Of a stretch of DNA of 64,000 bases, positions 32,652 through 40,596 are shown one piece after another. The position numbers were made by a program, and so were the translations under genes. The DNA is from Verrucomicrobiota bacterium (GTDB taxonomy: Bacteria > Verrucomicrobiota > Verrucomicrobiia > Chthoniobacterales > Chthoniobacteraceae), in assembly GCA_009885995.1 (NCBI GenBank), contig VFJQ01000093.1, positions 1 through 64,000 of the forward strand. Reading direction: 5' to 3'. The stretch's first letter is position 1. Each line of letters begins with the position of its first letter. Below the pieces are notes generated by a model, which saw only the letters and a list, made by a program, of their open reading frames with translations, did no database searches and was not told the origin of the DNA.

Positions 32652-34003
32652 ATAGCGCCCAGGCCGTTTCCGTTGAGGCAGCTTGTGTCCATGCTGCCGT
32701 CGCGGACTTTGAAGATGCCGGGGAAGCGATCCTCCCAGCCGCGGTTGGCGACGGGACAGTATTGTCGTGAGTTCGATTCGATCGCCGCGACGCCGGGCAC
32801 GTGCGCGGCGAGGCTCGCGGAGTGGATGAGCGACGCACCGGGACAGGTGAGGTCCTGCACGCAGAGGAACATCCCGAGCTTCTGCGCCGCGGCGGCCATG
32901 AGCAGCGATTGGCTCTGGCCCTTGCACGCCTTGAGCGCGGCGCCGGTGTAGCCCATCTCGTGTGCGAGCAGCAGCGTTTCGAGGTCGGTGAGCGATTCGT
33001 CGATCACCACCGGCTTGAGCTTCGCGGCTTCGTGCATCCGGTTCTGCGGATTCGCGCGCAGGTCGCGGGAAGTCGGCTGCTCGATGTATTGCACGCGGTC
33101 GAAGCCGGCGGGCGCGCGCTCGTGCAGTTTGCGGATCAACTCGATGAGGTATTCGACGTTCTGGCAGCGCTCGTTGAAATCGAGCGAGTAGTTCCACGCG
33201 GTCACGCCGAGTTCGCGCTGAGTCTCGGTAGCGATGCGATCGACCTTCACGATGCGCTCCAAGTCCCACGCGAGTTCGTCGCCGTTGAGCTTGATCTTCA
33301 TGTGCGTCAGCCCGTTGAAGCGAATCCAGTCACCGAGCGTCTCCGGCAGGCCGTCGCCGACGGGCTTCGTCAGCTCCGCGGTGTCGAGCGGATCGAGCGC
33401 GCCGACGAGGTGGTAAAGCGGCATCTTCGCCTTCGGCTCGCGCAGCACGTAGGCATCCAGCGATTCACCCGCGTAATCGCTGCCGAGATACGCGCCGAGA
33501 TCGCGGTTCATGAAGTCCGGGCCGTAGGTATGAAAGCAACTCACGCCATGCACCTTGCCGAACGCATCGTGCAGCGCCGCGTCGAACGGGCTGCCGACGA
33601 CGAGCGTCGCGAGCTTCGGGATCGGCTGCGCGAGGCCGACGGAAATCTCGTCAGCAGCAGCGAGGAACTTCTCCTCCAGTTCCACGCCGAGATCGACGGG
33701 GTGCGCGGTCTCGTGATGCTCGCCGGCGATCTTTGCGCAGCGCTCGGCGAGCGCGGTCATCGCGGCGAGCGTCTGGTCGTAGTTCATCACCTTCGATGGA
33801 AAGCCCCAGATGTTCGAGAGCGGCATCGAGCCGAAGCCGCGCGCGGTTTTACCGGCGCGTGTAGCGACTTCGATTTCGACGTTGAGGATTGTCGCCTTGT
33901 CCACGGCGACGCCGCCGAATTTGATCGGCGCGCGGTAGAGATGGTCTTCGTAGCTGATCCGCACCTCGGCGATGCGGATGTCGGTGGGTTTGGTTTGGGT
34001 CAT
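32648..34003 (-). CDS. Enolase-superfamily (mandelate racemase-type) enzyme, copy 2
   Basis: The 451-aa product has the full catalytic set of the superfamily: KxK in THMKIKLNG, Asp in NYSLDFNE, Glu in QYIEQP, Asp/Glu in VIDESL and a second Lys in ALKACKGQS. It lacks a signal peptide and is cytoplasmic. It is longer than, and not closely similar to, the paralog at 22185-23255. A sugar-acid dehydratase or racemase is likely. It lies 21 bp after a nitrilase gene and overlaps the next gene by ATGA. Confidence 0.85.
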   Translation of the reverse strand: MTQTKPTDIRIAEVRISYEDHLYRAPIKFGGVAVDKATILNVEIEVATRAGKTARGFGSMPLSNIWGFPSKVMNYDQTLAAMTALAERCAKIAGEHHETAHPVDLGVELEEKFLAAADEISVGLAQPIPKLATLVVGSPFDAALHDAFGKVHGVSCFHTYGPDFMNRDLGAYLGSDYAGESLDAYVLREPKAKMPLYHLVGALDPLDTAELTKPVGDGLPETLGDWIRFNGLTHMKIKLNGDELAWDLERIVKVDRIATETQRELGVTAWNYSLDFNERCQNVEYLIELIRKLHERAPAGFDRVQYIEQPTSRDLRANPQNRMHEAAKLKPVVIDESLTDLETLLLAHEMGYTGAALKACKGQSQSLLMAAAAQKLGMFLCVQDLTCPGASLIHSASLAAHVPGVAAIESNSRQYCPVANRGWEDRFPGIFKVRDGSMDTSCLNGNGLGAI

Positions 34004-34024
34004 GTGGAAGTGGCGTGAGTTGAA

Positions 34025-35371
34025 TCAGCGCTTGGCGGCTGAAGCTGCGAGCTCGCCGGGGACCGGTGGGCGGTGGCGCGGGACCATGGAGCGGAAGTCG
34101 CCGAGGTTGTAAGGACCGACGTAAGGCTGATTCAGCGTCACTTCCGCGACGGCGACGGTGCCCCACTTGCCGGACTGCGCGATTGGCTTGCCGCCGCGAT
34201 CGAACACCGCGGAGATCATCCAGCCGGCGTCTGAATTCATGAACGTGCTGCTGACGAGATAGACGTGGTTTTCGCACGCGCGCGCCTCAGCGAGCAGCGG
34301 ATTGCAGCCCCACACCGGCCACGCGATTACTTCCGCGCCGCGGTTCGCCAGTTCGCGGGCGACTTCGGGAAAAAAGCCGTCGTAGCAGACCATCATGCCG
34401 ACTTTGCCGAACGCAGTGTCGAACACCGGGAAGTCCTTGCCAGGCGCGATGCCTTTCGCGGCTTCGCCGGGTGGCAGAGAGACTTTGCGATACTTGCCGA
34501 TGAGCGCGCCGTCGGGTCCGAGAAGAACCGCGGTGTTGTAGATAAGATGCGCGTCGCGCTCGTAGAGACTGAGCACGATGTGGAGTCGGTGCTCTTTCGC
34601 GAGCGAGCCGAAATACTTCGTCGCGGGTCCGGGTATCGTCTCCGCGACTTCCTCCGGCTTCGCCTTCACGTTGGCCGAGGGCACGGTTTCGCCAAGCACG
34701 ACGAGATCGGCCCGCTGCTTCGCCGCCTCGGCGATGAGGGGTGCGAACTCTTCGCAGTTCTCGCGCGGCGATTTGCCGGCCGGTTTGTGATGCACTGCGG
34801 CCAATCGCACCTTGCGCTCGGTCGGTGGTGTGGTCTGCGCAAACTCCGGCCCGCGCCATTCCACGCGACCGCCCGGCGCCCATTGCAGGTGAAGCTCCAC
34901 GATGGCGCGCGCGGCCTTCGATGGGCTCTTGTAAATGCCGCCGACGGTGGTCCAGCCCTGCGCGTCGATCGCGCCATCGGTCGGGTATTCCGGCTCAGCG
35001 CTCGGGATAGGCAGCTTGGGGTCGGTGTGCTCCGGCGGCGCGTCGATGTGGACCATCTTGCCAGCTTCATCTTGCCACGAGACGCGCACGAGGCAGCTCT
35101 GCCGTGGCAAGGCGACGCCGCTGATTTGACGCCGTGCTTGGAAACGGTAGAAGTCGCCGCCTTTCACCGGGAACGACTTTTGAAACCAGCCATCGAGTCC
35201 TTCGCGCCGATCGTGGGTGATAATGAGACTGCCGTGTGCGTCGGTGGAAAACTGCGGGCGAATCTCCCCGCGCGGGCTTTCGAGCGACCAGCCTTGATAA
35301 TCTGTGGCGCGTGTCGTCGGGTGCAGCATGAGCATGAGCGCGGCGAGGGACAGGAGTTGGTTGCGAGTCAT
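34025..35371 (-). CDS. Secreted nitrilase-family amidase with N-terminal beta-sandwich domain (copy 2)
   Basis: The 448-aa product starts at ATG 35371, overlapping the upstream stop; an open frame further upstream is antisense to no gene and lacks homology. It has a signal peptide, a beta-rich N-terminal domain (20-185) and the nitrilase triad: Glu in VLGETVPS, Lys in GKYRKVSLP, Cys in [11 protein letters not shown]. The domain order equals that of 10131-11456 and long stretches match ([20 protein letters not shown]), so the two arose by duplication. Confidence 0.88.
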   Translation of the reverse strand: MTRNQLLSLAALMLMLHPTTRATDYQGWSLESPRGEIRPQFSTDAHGSLIITHDRREGLDGWFQKSFPVKGGDFYRFQARRQISGVALPRQSCLVRVSWQDEAGKMVHIDAPPEHTDPKLPIPSAEPEYPTDGAIDAQGWTTVGGIYKSPSKAARAIVELHLQWAPGGRVEWRGPEFAQTTPPTERKVRLAAVHHKPAGKSPRENCEEFAPLIAEAAKQRADLVVLGETVPSANVKAKPEEVAETIPGPATKYFGSLAKEHRLHIVLSLYERDAHLIYNTAVLLGPDGALIGKYRKVSLPPGEAAKGIAPGKDFPVFDTAFGKVGMMVCYDGFFPEVARELANRGAEVIAWPVWGCNPLLAEARACENHVYLVSSTFMNSDAGWMISAVFDRGGKPIAQSGKWGTVAVAEVTLNQPYVGPYNLGDFRSMVPRHRPPVPGELAASAAKR

Positions 35372-36249
35372 GGGGTGAGAGCGTTCTCGCGCAGCCAGGC
35401 GAGGTAGGTGCGGGCGCAGGCGTCGAGGTTGTCGAGTGAGCCGCCGCCGCGGATGGGCGAGCAGATTTCGTAAACGGCGAGGCCGTCGAAGCCGCCGTCG
35501 CGCAGGCCGCGGAAGAAGGCGGGGTAGTCGATGAAGCCGGTGCCGAAGGGGACGGCGCGCACCCAGTCGGTGGGCTGGCGTTCGTAGTTCACGAGCGCAG
35601 GTTGGTAGCGGTAGCGCGGCACGCGGATGTAGTCGGCGTTCGTGGTGAGGACGGTGTGCGGCGCGGCTTTGCGTGCGGACTCGTAGAGATCTTCGCCGCG
35701 CAGCGCTGGCGACCACGCGTCGAAGCCGAGCTTCGCGTTCGGGCGGTCGATGTCGGCGAGCAGTTCGAGCAGCGCGTCGGTGTGGAGTGCGAGGTCGTGG
35801 TGATTCTGGATCGCAATCGTCACGCCGTGCGCAGCGGCGCGGTCGCACATCTCGCGCAGCGCGGCGACGACGCGCTGCCACTGCGCTTGCAGGTCGGGCG
35901 TGTCGCTCTCGTAGGCGGTGAAGACGCGCACGATCTTCGCGCCGAGCGCGGCGGCGATGCGGGCGAGGCTTTCCACGTAAGCGATCTGCATCTCGACCGC
36001 AGGCACTTCTGCCGCTCGGCCCGGCGCGAGGTCGGTGTAAGCGGCGACGACTTCGCAGCGCGCGCCGGCTTTCGCGAGCGAGGCGAGCGACTCGGGCGTC
36101 GCATCGAGCGGCGAGAGGTGCGGGCGTTTGCCGGCGAGCATCACGGCGGGGAAGCCGAGCTTTTCCGCGTGCGCGACGAACTCAGGCAGCGGGAGCGCCG
36201 CCTGGCCCCAGAGGCCCGCGTAGCCGACGGAAAATAGACACGGCTTCAT
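35368..36249 (-). CDS. Sugar phosphate isomerase/epimerase (AP endonuclease 2 fold)
   Basis: The 293-aa TIM-barrel protein belongs to the xylose isomerase-like/AP_endonuc_2 family. Metal-binding residues are suggested by TIAIQNHHDLALHT, LGFDAWSP and the C-terminal GLAVYEICSP with Glu. It probably isomerises or epimerises a ketose or keto-acid intermediate. It follows the transporter gene after 9 bp and overlaps the nitrilase start by ATGA. Confidence 0.8.
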   Translation of the reverse strand: MKPCLFSVGYAGLWGQAALPLPEFVAHAEKLGFPAVMLAGKRPHLSPLDATPESLASLAKAGARCEVVAAYTDLAPGRAAEVPAVEMQIAYVESLARIAAALGAKIVRVFTAYESDTPDLQAQWQRVVAALREMCDRAAAHGVTIAIQNHHDLALHTDALLELLADIDRPNAKLGFDAWSPALRGEDLYESARKAAPHTVLTTNADYIRVPRYRYQPALVNYERQPTDWVRAVPFGTGFIDYPAFFRGLRDGGFDGLAVYEICSPIRGGGSLDNLDACARTYLAWLRENALTP

Positions 36250-36258
36250 CGCATTTGA

Positions 36259-37767
36259 TCACTCGGGCAGCGGTTGGCCTTTTGTCTCCGGGCCGATCCA
36301 GACGATGCATATGCCGACGAGGTAAATGGCGGCCATGACGGACGCAGCGTTTGGGAAGCTGCCGCCGAAGAAGCCCATCAAGTTTGCCGTCTGCAGCCCG
36401 CCGATCGCCGCGACGATGCGGCCGAAGTTGAACGCGAAACCTTGTCCCGTCGCGCGCACAGCGGTGGGGAAAAGCTCCGGCAGATAGAGCGGGAAGAAGC
36501 CGTAGAACGACGCGGTGAACGCGCCGGCGACGAACGCGCAGAAAAGGAAGTAGGCACTGTAGCTGTCGTTCGTCTGGTAGAGGAGCAGCGAGCCGCCGAT
36601 CGACGTGATGCAGAGCACGGCGTAGGTAATTCGCCGACCGAATCGGCCCGCGGCGAGCGCGGCGGCCATCGTGCCGACGATCGCGCCGATCGAGAGCCAG
36701 AACAGTGTCCATTCCTTCGCGTGCTTGGAAGGATCGGGCTCCAGTTCGATCGCCCAGCGCGACGCCCACTGCGTGGAGCCCCACGTGCCGAGCAGCGCCA
36801 CGGCGGCGAGGCCGGCGCCGAAGAGCATCATCTTCACCGTGGCCTCGCCGTGGGCGGCGGAAAGCGATCCGCTGCTTTCGGCCCGGCGCAGGTATTGCCG
36901 CACGGGATAGAGGTAGCCGAGCAGCGCGATGCCGAGTCCCACGATGGTGACGAGCGTGGCGAGACCCGGCTTCACGCCCATCGGAGACCACGCCCAGATG
37001 ATCGCAATCGCCGCCGCACTGCCGCCGAGCACGCCGAGCAGGTCCACCTTCGCCCAGTGCGAAGTTGCGCCGCGATCGTGCTCGTGCTGCCACTTCTCCG
37101 ACTCGGGGACGAAGAGCCGGACGAAGAAAACGAGCAGCGCCGGCACCGCGCCGCTGATCATCAGGAAACGCCAGCCGGAGTTTCGGAGCAGATATTCAGT
37201 GGACCCCTCGCTGAGACCGACGCCGAGCATGAGGCCGCGCACGTCGCCCATGAAGGCGAGCAGATTCATGCTCAGCACCGCGACAAGCAGGTAGCCGATA
37301 TTCGCCGCGGCACCGATGAGCCCGGCGATGAGCGCGCGCGATTTGCCCGGCCAGATTTCATTCACGAGCGCCACGCCGAGCGACCATTCGCCGCCCATGC
37401 CGAGCGACGCGATGAAGCGCAGCGCCGCGACGTGCCACGCCTCGGTCGCGAAGCCGCACAGGCCGGTGAAGATCGCGTAGGTGAAGATGCTCAGGCTCAT
37501 CGCGCGGACGCGGCCGATCTTGTCTCCCAGCCAGCCGAAGACCACACCACCGCTCGCTGCGCCGACGAGGAAGACGGCGATGATCGCGCCGAACCACTTG
37601 CTCGCATCGTCGGGCGACGCACTCGCACCGAGCAAGTCCTTGAGCGCCGGTTGGCCGATCAACGGGAAGAGTCCCATCTCGAACCCGTCGAACAGCCAGC
37701 CGAGAAAGGCGGCGACGAGGGTCATGATTTGGGCGCGTTTGTTCGGCGAGGTGGGAGCTTGTGTCAT
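36259..37767 (-). CDS. MFS transporter (sugar acid/sialate-proton symporter type)
   Basis: The 502-aa membrane protein has about twelve transmembrane segments and family motifs GWLFDGFEMGLFPLI in helix 1, FGWLGDKIGRVRAMS between helices 2 and 3, and GMGGEWSLGVALVNEIW in helix 4, as in organic-acid and sialic-acid (NanT-like) symporters. It is the first gene of the minus-strand operon and is divergent from the regulator, so it is a good candidate for the substrate uptake system. Specificity is inference. Confidence 0.85.
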   Translation of the reverse strand: MTQAPTSPNKRAQIMTLVAAFLGWLFDGFEMGLFPLIGQPALKDLLGASASPDDASKWFGAIIAVFLVGAASGGVVFGWLGDKIGRVRAMSLSIFTYAIFTGLCGFATEAWHVAALRFIASLGMGGEWSLGVALVNEIWPGKSRALIAGLIGAAANIGYLLVAVLSMNLLAFMGDVRGLMLGVGLSEGSTEYLLRNSGWRFLMISGAVPALLVFFVRLFVPESEKWQHEHDRGATSHWAKVDLLGVLGGSAAAIAIIWAWSPMGVKPGLATLVTIVGLGIALLGYLYPVRQYLRRAESSGSLSAAHGEATVKMMLFGAGLAAVALLGTWGSTQWASRWAIELEPDPSKHAKEWTLFWLSIGAIVGTMAAALAAGRFGRRITYAVLCITSIGGSLLLYQTNDSYSAYFLFCAFVAGAFTASFYGFFPLYLPELFPTAVRATGQGFAFNFGRIVAAIGGLQTANLMGFFGGSFPNAASVMAAIYLVGICIVWIGPETKGQPLPE

Positions 37768-38064
37768 GGTAGGAGTGAACCCGGAGTTATCGCCGGGGGC
37801 GGCTTTGTCTCTCCCTCAAGCCTCCGGGGCAATCCGACTTCGTATAAAAAAACACCACTTTTTAGCCGGGCGGGTTTTGCTACCCTCTCGGTCATCCTGA
37901 GCGAAGCGCCGCTTCGCGCAGCGAAAGGCGCGGAGTCGAAGGACCCCGCACTGCTACGAGTGGCTCTCGCTGCGAGAGTCGCCCGACGCTCCACGGGGTC
38001 CTTCGACTGCGCACCTCGCCGCCTTCGCCCGCCGAGGCGCTCCGCTCAGGATGACCCGCAAATT
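37768..38064. promoter_or_regulatory. Divergent promoter region of the operon and its regulator
   Basis: This 297-bp gap separates the operon's first gene from the XylR-like regulator. Half of it is a palindromic repeat (37891-38055). The rest contains an A/T-rich patch at about 37845-37866 that stands out in this G+C-rich DNA and is the likeliest place for promoter and operator; clear -10/-35 pairs could not be fixed. The repeat ends 10 bp before the regulator's ATG. Confidence 0.45.
37891..38055. repeat. TCATCCTGAG-family palindromic repeat, copy a (165 bp)
   Basis: It begins GTCATCCTGAGCG and ends with CGCTCAGGATGAC. Inner arms GTCGAAGGACCCCG and CGGGGTCCTTCGAC form a second stem, with a small palindrome in the centre. 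Copies b (42051) and c (43468) share ends and inner arms. The same motif is, as I recall, widespread in environmental bacterial genomes. Confidence 0.9.
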
Positions 38065-39216
38065 ATGCCCACTCTCCGCGTCGCCCTGCTCATCGAAACG
38101 TCCCGCGAATACGGGCGCGGGTTGCTGCGCGGGATCGTGCGTTACCAGCGCGAGCACGGGCCGTGGTCGCTGTATTTCAAGCCGCACGGCCTCGGCCAGC
38201 CGCCGCCGGACTGGCTCGCCTCGTGGTGCGGCGATGGGATTCTCGCGCGCATCAATGACCGCGCGATGGCGCAGGCGGTGCAGCGCGCGGGCGTGCCGGC
38301 GATCGACCTGCGCAGCTCGCTCGGCGACCTCGGCCTGCCGATCGTGGGCATCGACAATGTGCCGGTGGTTCGGCTCGCGGTGGAGCACTTCCTCGAGCGC
38401 GGGTTCCGGCATTTTGGTTTTTGCGGCACGCCGTATGGCGAGCATCGCTATCAGGACGAGCGCTCGGATCGTTTCGCGAAAGCGATCCGCTTACGCGGTT
38501 TCGAGTGCGACGTGTATCAGCATCCCGCGTGCGCCGCGTTGTCGTGGGACGAGGAGCAGGAGCACATCGCGCAGTGGCTGCGCAATCTACCGAAGCCCGC
38601 GGCGGTGATGACGTGCCACGATGACCGCGGCCAGCAAGTGCTCGACGCCTGCCTTCGCGCCGCACTCGTGGTGCCCGACGACGTGGCGATCCTCGGCGTC
38701 GATAACGACGAATTCCTCTGCAACCTCTCGACACCGCCGCTCACGAGCATCGACGTGGACCCCGAGCGCATCGGCTACGAAGCCGCGGCACTGCTCGACC
38801 GCATGATGCGCGGCGCGAAACCGCCGAAACGCTCGCGGCTTTTCCCTCCGCGCGGCATCGTGGTGCGGAAATCGACCGACATCACCGCGATCGGCGATCC
38901 GCACGTGGCGAAGACGGCGCGGCTCATCCGCGATCACGCCCTCGCCGGGCGGAAGATCGAGGACTTGATGCAGGAGGTGCCCGTCTCCCGCAGCGCGCTG
39001 TTCCGGCGGTTCAAGGAACACCTCGGTCGTTCGCCGAAAAAGGAAGCCACCCGCGTGCGCCTCGAGCGCGCCAAGGAACTCCTGCGCGAAACCACGCTCT
39101 CCGTCGCGCAGATTGCCGAGCGCGTCGGCTACGCGGAGGCGAAGTATTTCATCGCCGTCTTCCACCGCGCCGTGGGCACCACGCCGCTGCGCTACCGGCG
39201 GCAGAGCAAGGTGTAG
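38065..39216 (+). CDS. XylR-like AraC family regulator with periplasmic-binding sensor domain
   Basis: The 383-aa product has an N-terminal LacI/periplasmic-binding-protein-like sugar sensor (about 1-275; VAILGVDNDEFLCNLSTPPL) and a C-terminal AraC DNA-binding domain with two helix-turn-helix units (about 285-380; VSRSALFRRFKEHLGRSP, LSVAQIAERVGYAEAKYF). The architecture equals E. coli XylR and is common in the PVC group. It is divergent from the 22-gene operon and is the obvious candidate to control it in response to a sugar. Confidence 0.9.
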   Translation: MPTLRVALLIETSREYGRGLLRGIVRYQREHGPWSLYFKPHGLGQPPPDWLASWCGDGILARINDRAMAQAVQRAGVPAIDLRSSLGDLGLPIVGIDNVPVVRLAVEHFLERGFRHFGFCGTPYGEHRYQDERSDRFAKAIRLRGFECDVYQHPACAALSWDEEQEHIAQWLRNLPKPAAVMTCHDDRGQQVLDACLRAALVVPDDVAILGVDNDEFLCNLSTPPLTSIDVDPERIGYEAAALLDRMMRGAKPPKRSRLFPPRGIVVRKSTDITAIGDPHVAKTARLIRDHALAGRKIEDLMQEVPVSRSALFRRFKEHLGRSPKKEATRVRLERAKELLRETTLSVAQIAERVGYAEAKYFIAVFHRAVGTTPLRYRRQSKV

Positions 39217-39220
39217 TGGC

Positions 39221-39240
39221 TCACGTTGTCCTCAACGTGA
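39221..39240. terminator. Hairpin between convergent genes
   Basis: TCACGTTG and CAACGTGA enclose a 4-nt loop directly after the regulator stop and before the end of the convergent PIN toxin gene. There is no T run, so it is only a candidate bidirectional terminator. Confidence 0.5.
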
Positions 39241-39261
39241 AACGCTGATCGTAGCGCCGCC

Positions 39262-39633
39262 CTATGCCAGCACCAGCCCGTGAGGCACGAATGGCTGAAA
39301 GTCGTCCCGATTCCCCGTCGCGACGCGGGCGCCGAGCCGCAGCGCCACCGCGGCGATCAGGCAGTCCGCCAGCGAGCGGGAGCGCCGGCCCGTCGCGTTG
39401 AAAAGCTCCGCGCCCTTCGCCGAGTCGGCCGGCATCAGCGGCTCGACGACTGGAAACAACGCCTCCGCAAATTCCCGATCGCCGGCACTGAGCGGCCCGC
39501 ACAAAAACTCCGCCCAAGTCATCGCAGATATCCCCACCGATTCCTCCGCTGACAGCCACGCCCGCAACGCGGCGTCCTCATTCGTGCCGGGCTGGAGCGC
39601 GTGGATGAGAAAATTCGTGTCGAGATGAATCAT
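39262..39633 (-). CDS. vapC: PIN-domain toxin (VapC-like)
   Basis: The 123-aa PIN-domain ribonuclease has the acidic residues of the family: Asp in HLDTNFLI, Glu in TWAEFLCG, Asp in LADCLIAA and Asp in TGNRDDFQPF. Toxins of this family cleave specific RNAs, often initiator tRNA. The antitoxin gene precedes it by 6 bp, as is usual for vapBC operons. Confidence 0.88.
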   Translation of the reverse strand: MIHLDTNFLIHALQPGTNEDAALRAWLSAEESVGISAMTWAEFLCGPLSAGDREFAEALFPVVEPLMPADSAKGAELFNATGRRSRSLADCLIAAVALRLGARVATGNRDDFQPFVPHGLVLA

Positions 39634-39639
39634 GCGCCG

Positions 39640-39858
39640 TCACCGTCGCGCCTCGCGCACCGCCGCGACCCACGCCTCGACCTTGTGCGCGTCGAGAGCC
39701 AGCCGCGCCTGGAGAGTGTCGAGTGCTTGCAGCCGCGGATTGCCTTTCGGTGCAGCGGCCTGACCACGCTGGATGCGACGCAGCAGTGCCTCCACGCGCA
39801 GCAATTCCTCCTTCGTCAACTTCGGCAGTGCTTCTTCGATTTCGGCAAGCGTGCTCAT
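39640..39858 (-). CDS. Antitoxin of the VapBC-like pair
   Basis: The 72-aa product starts at MSTLAEIEEALPKLTKEEL, preferred to an ATG 15 bp upstream because its ATG overlaps the previous stop (ATGA). It is a short helical protein (ELLRVEALLRRIQRGQAA) of the kind often found before PIN toxins. No AbrB or ribbon-helix-helix motif is evident. Its assignment rests mostly on position. Confidence 0.7.
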   Translation of the reverse strand: MSTLAEIEEALPKLTKEELLRVEALLRRIQRGQAAAPKGNPRLQALDTLQARLALDAHKVEAWVAAVREARR

Positions 39859-40373
39859 GGCCGGAGGATGCACGCGCCGGCAGGGCGCGTCAACGCGGGC
39901 GGGACGGCAAGAATATTCTCACGACCCCTGCTCCCCGTCACCCATGCCTGCACGGCGGCTGTCACGTCCACACTCACAAAGCGCTTACTCCTCAGCGTCA
40001 GCGCCCCAATCGTCGCGGCTACCGCAGGGTCGTGACTCGGCTCGGCGGTGGGCACTGCTTCATCCCACGGGCTGGTGACGACGTGGACCGTGAGGCCGCC
40101 GCCGTTCGCAGTGACCTTTGGCAAATAGAGCCGGAGGCGTGCGTAGCGAATTTGCGCCGCCGTGTTCGCCGGCACGGCGGCGAGGTCGAAATAGATGTAT
40201 CCGCTGTGCGTCGCGTTTACGCGCAGCGTGGTTGCCCTATTGGTGGCAGCGGTGAGCTTGCCCCGTGAGGAACTGCTGTCTTCCGCCGCCGGGAGCGTGG
40301 CAGCGCGGGCGATAGTGGTCGCGCTGGCGAGAATGGCGAGCAGGAGGAGGGGGAGGAGACGGGTGGTGTTCAT
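39855..40373 (-). CDS. Secreted DNRLRE-domain protein
   Basis: The 172-aa product has a signal peptide (ending ARA) and a single beta-rich DNRLRE domain (SGYIYFDLAAVPANTAAQIR, LRLYLPKVTANGGGLTVHVV, VSVDVTAAVQAWVTG). Such domains normally sit in large extracellular or carbohydrate-binding proteins, so a free-standing domain is unusual. Its stop overlaps the antitoxin start by ATGA. That coupling is odd for a surface protein. Confidence 0.72.
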   Translation of the reverse strand: MNTTRLLPLLLLAILASATTIARAATLPAAEDSSSSRGKLTAATNRATTLRVNATHSGYIYFDLAAVPANTAAQIRYARLRLYLPKVTANGGGLTVHVVTSPWDEAVPTAEPSHDPAVAATIGALTLRSKRFVSVDVTAAVQAWVTGSRGRENILAVPPALTRPAGACILRP

Positions 40374-40425
40374 GGGCGCGGTGCGAGGGTGGACCTCTTT
40401 TGCGCGGCGGCAACGCGGGAGGAAC

Positions 40426-40596
40426 GTGGCTCACGCCGTCCCGGGGTGAAGCGAAAGCCCGACCGCGCGCAGCGCAGGGTGGAAGCGACGCCCTCGTCGC
40501 TTCTCCGCAGGTGCGGCGGGGCGCCGCAGGCGGTGAACTGGAAGCGGCGAGGCGCCGCTTCCACCTTCGCCTCACGCCGGGGGCGGCGTGAGCCAC
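40426..40596. repeat. Nested palindromic repeat overlapping the 3' end of rhaB
   Basis: Outer imperfect arms begin GTGGCTCACGCC at 40426 and end GGCGTGAGCCAC at 40596. Inner arms begin GGTGGAAGCGACGCC near 40479 and end GCGCCGCTTCCACC at 40565. The inner palindrome is the same family as the one at 44334-44396. The rhaB stop codon (40572-40574) lies within the right outer arm. Confidence 0.85.

Larger units (their letters stand above)
4046..37767 (-). other. Putative 22-gene catabolic operon (33.7 kb)
   Basis: Twenty-two genes run without interruption on the minus strand. Eleven junctions are 4-bp ATGA/GTGA overlaps, one overlaps by 14 bp, and the nine gaps are 3, 7, 9, 9, 13, 21, 29, 42 and 71 bp. 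No terminator-like hairpin was seen inside. A XylR-type regulator is divergent at the promoter end and a hairpin sits at the far end. Whether one transcript covers everything is inference; internal promoters are possible in the two largest gaps (8392-8433, 5381-5451). Confidence 0.7.

Noticed and set aside
32652-33269. N-terminal extension of the PVC dehydrogenase to 33269
   Set aside because: It would overlap the enolase-superfamily gene in another frame and has no domain; the ATG at 32651 with a 4-bp overlap fits the operon pattern.
36274-38064. Apparent 980-aa plus-strand protein reaching into the XylR-like regulator
   Set aside because: The first 600 codons are antisense to the MFS transporter and the palindromic repeat. 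Only the part from ATG 38065 has homology to a real protein.
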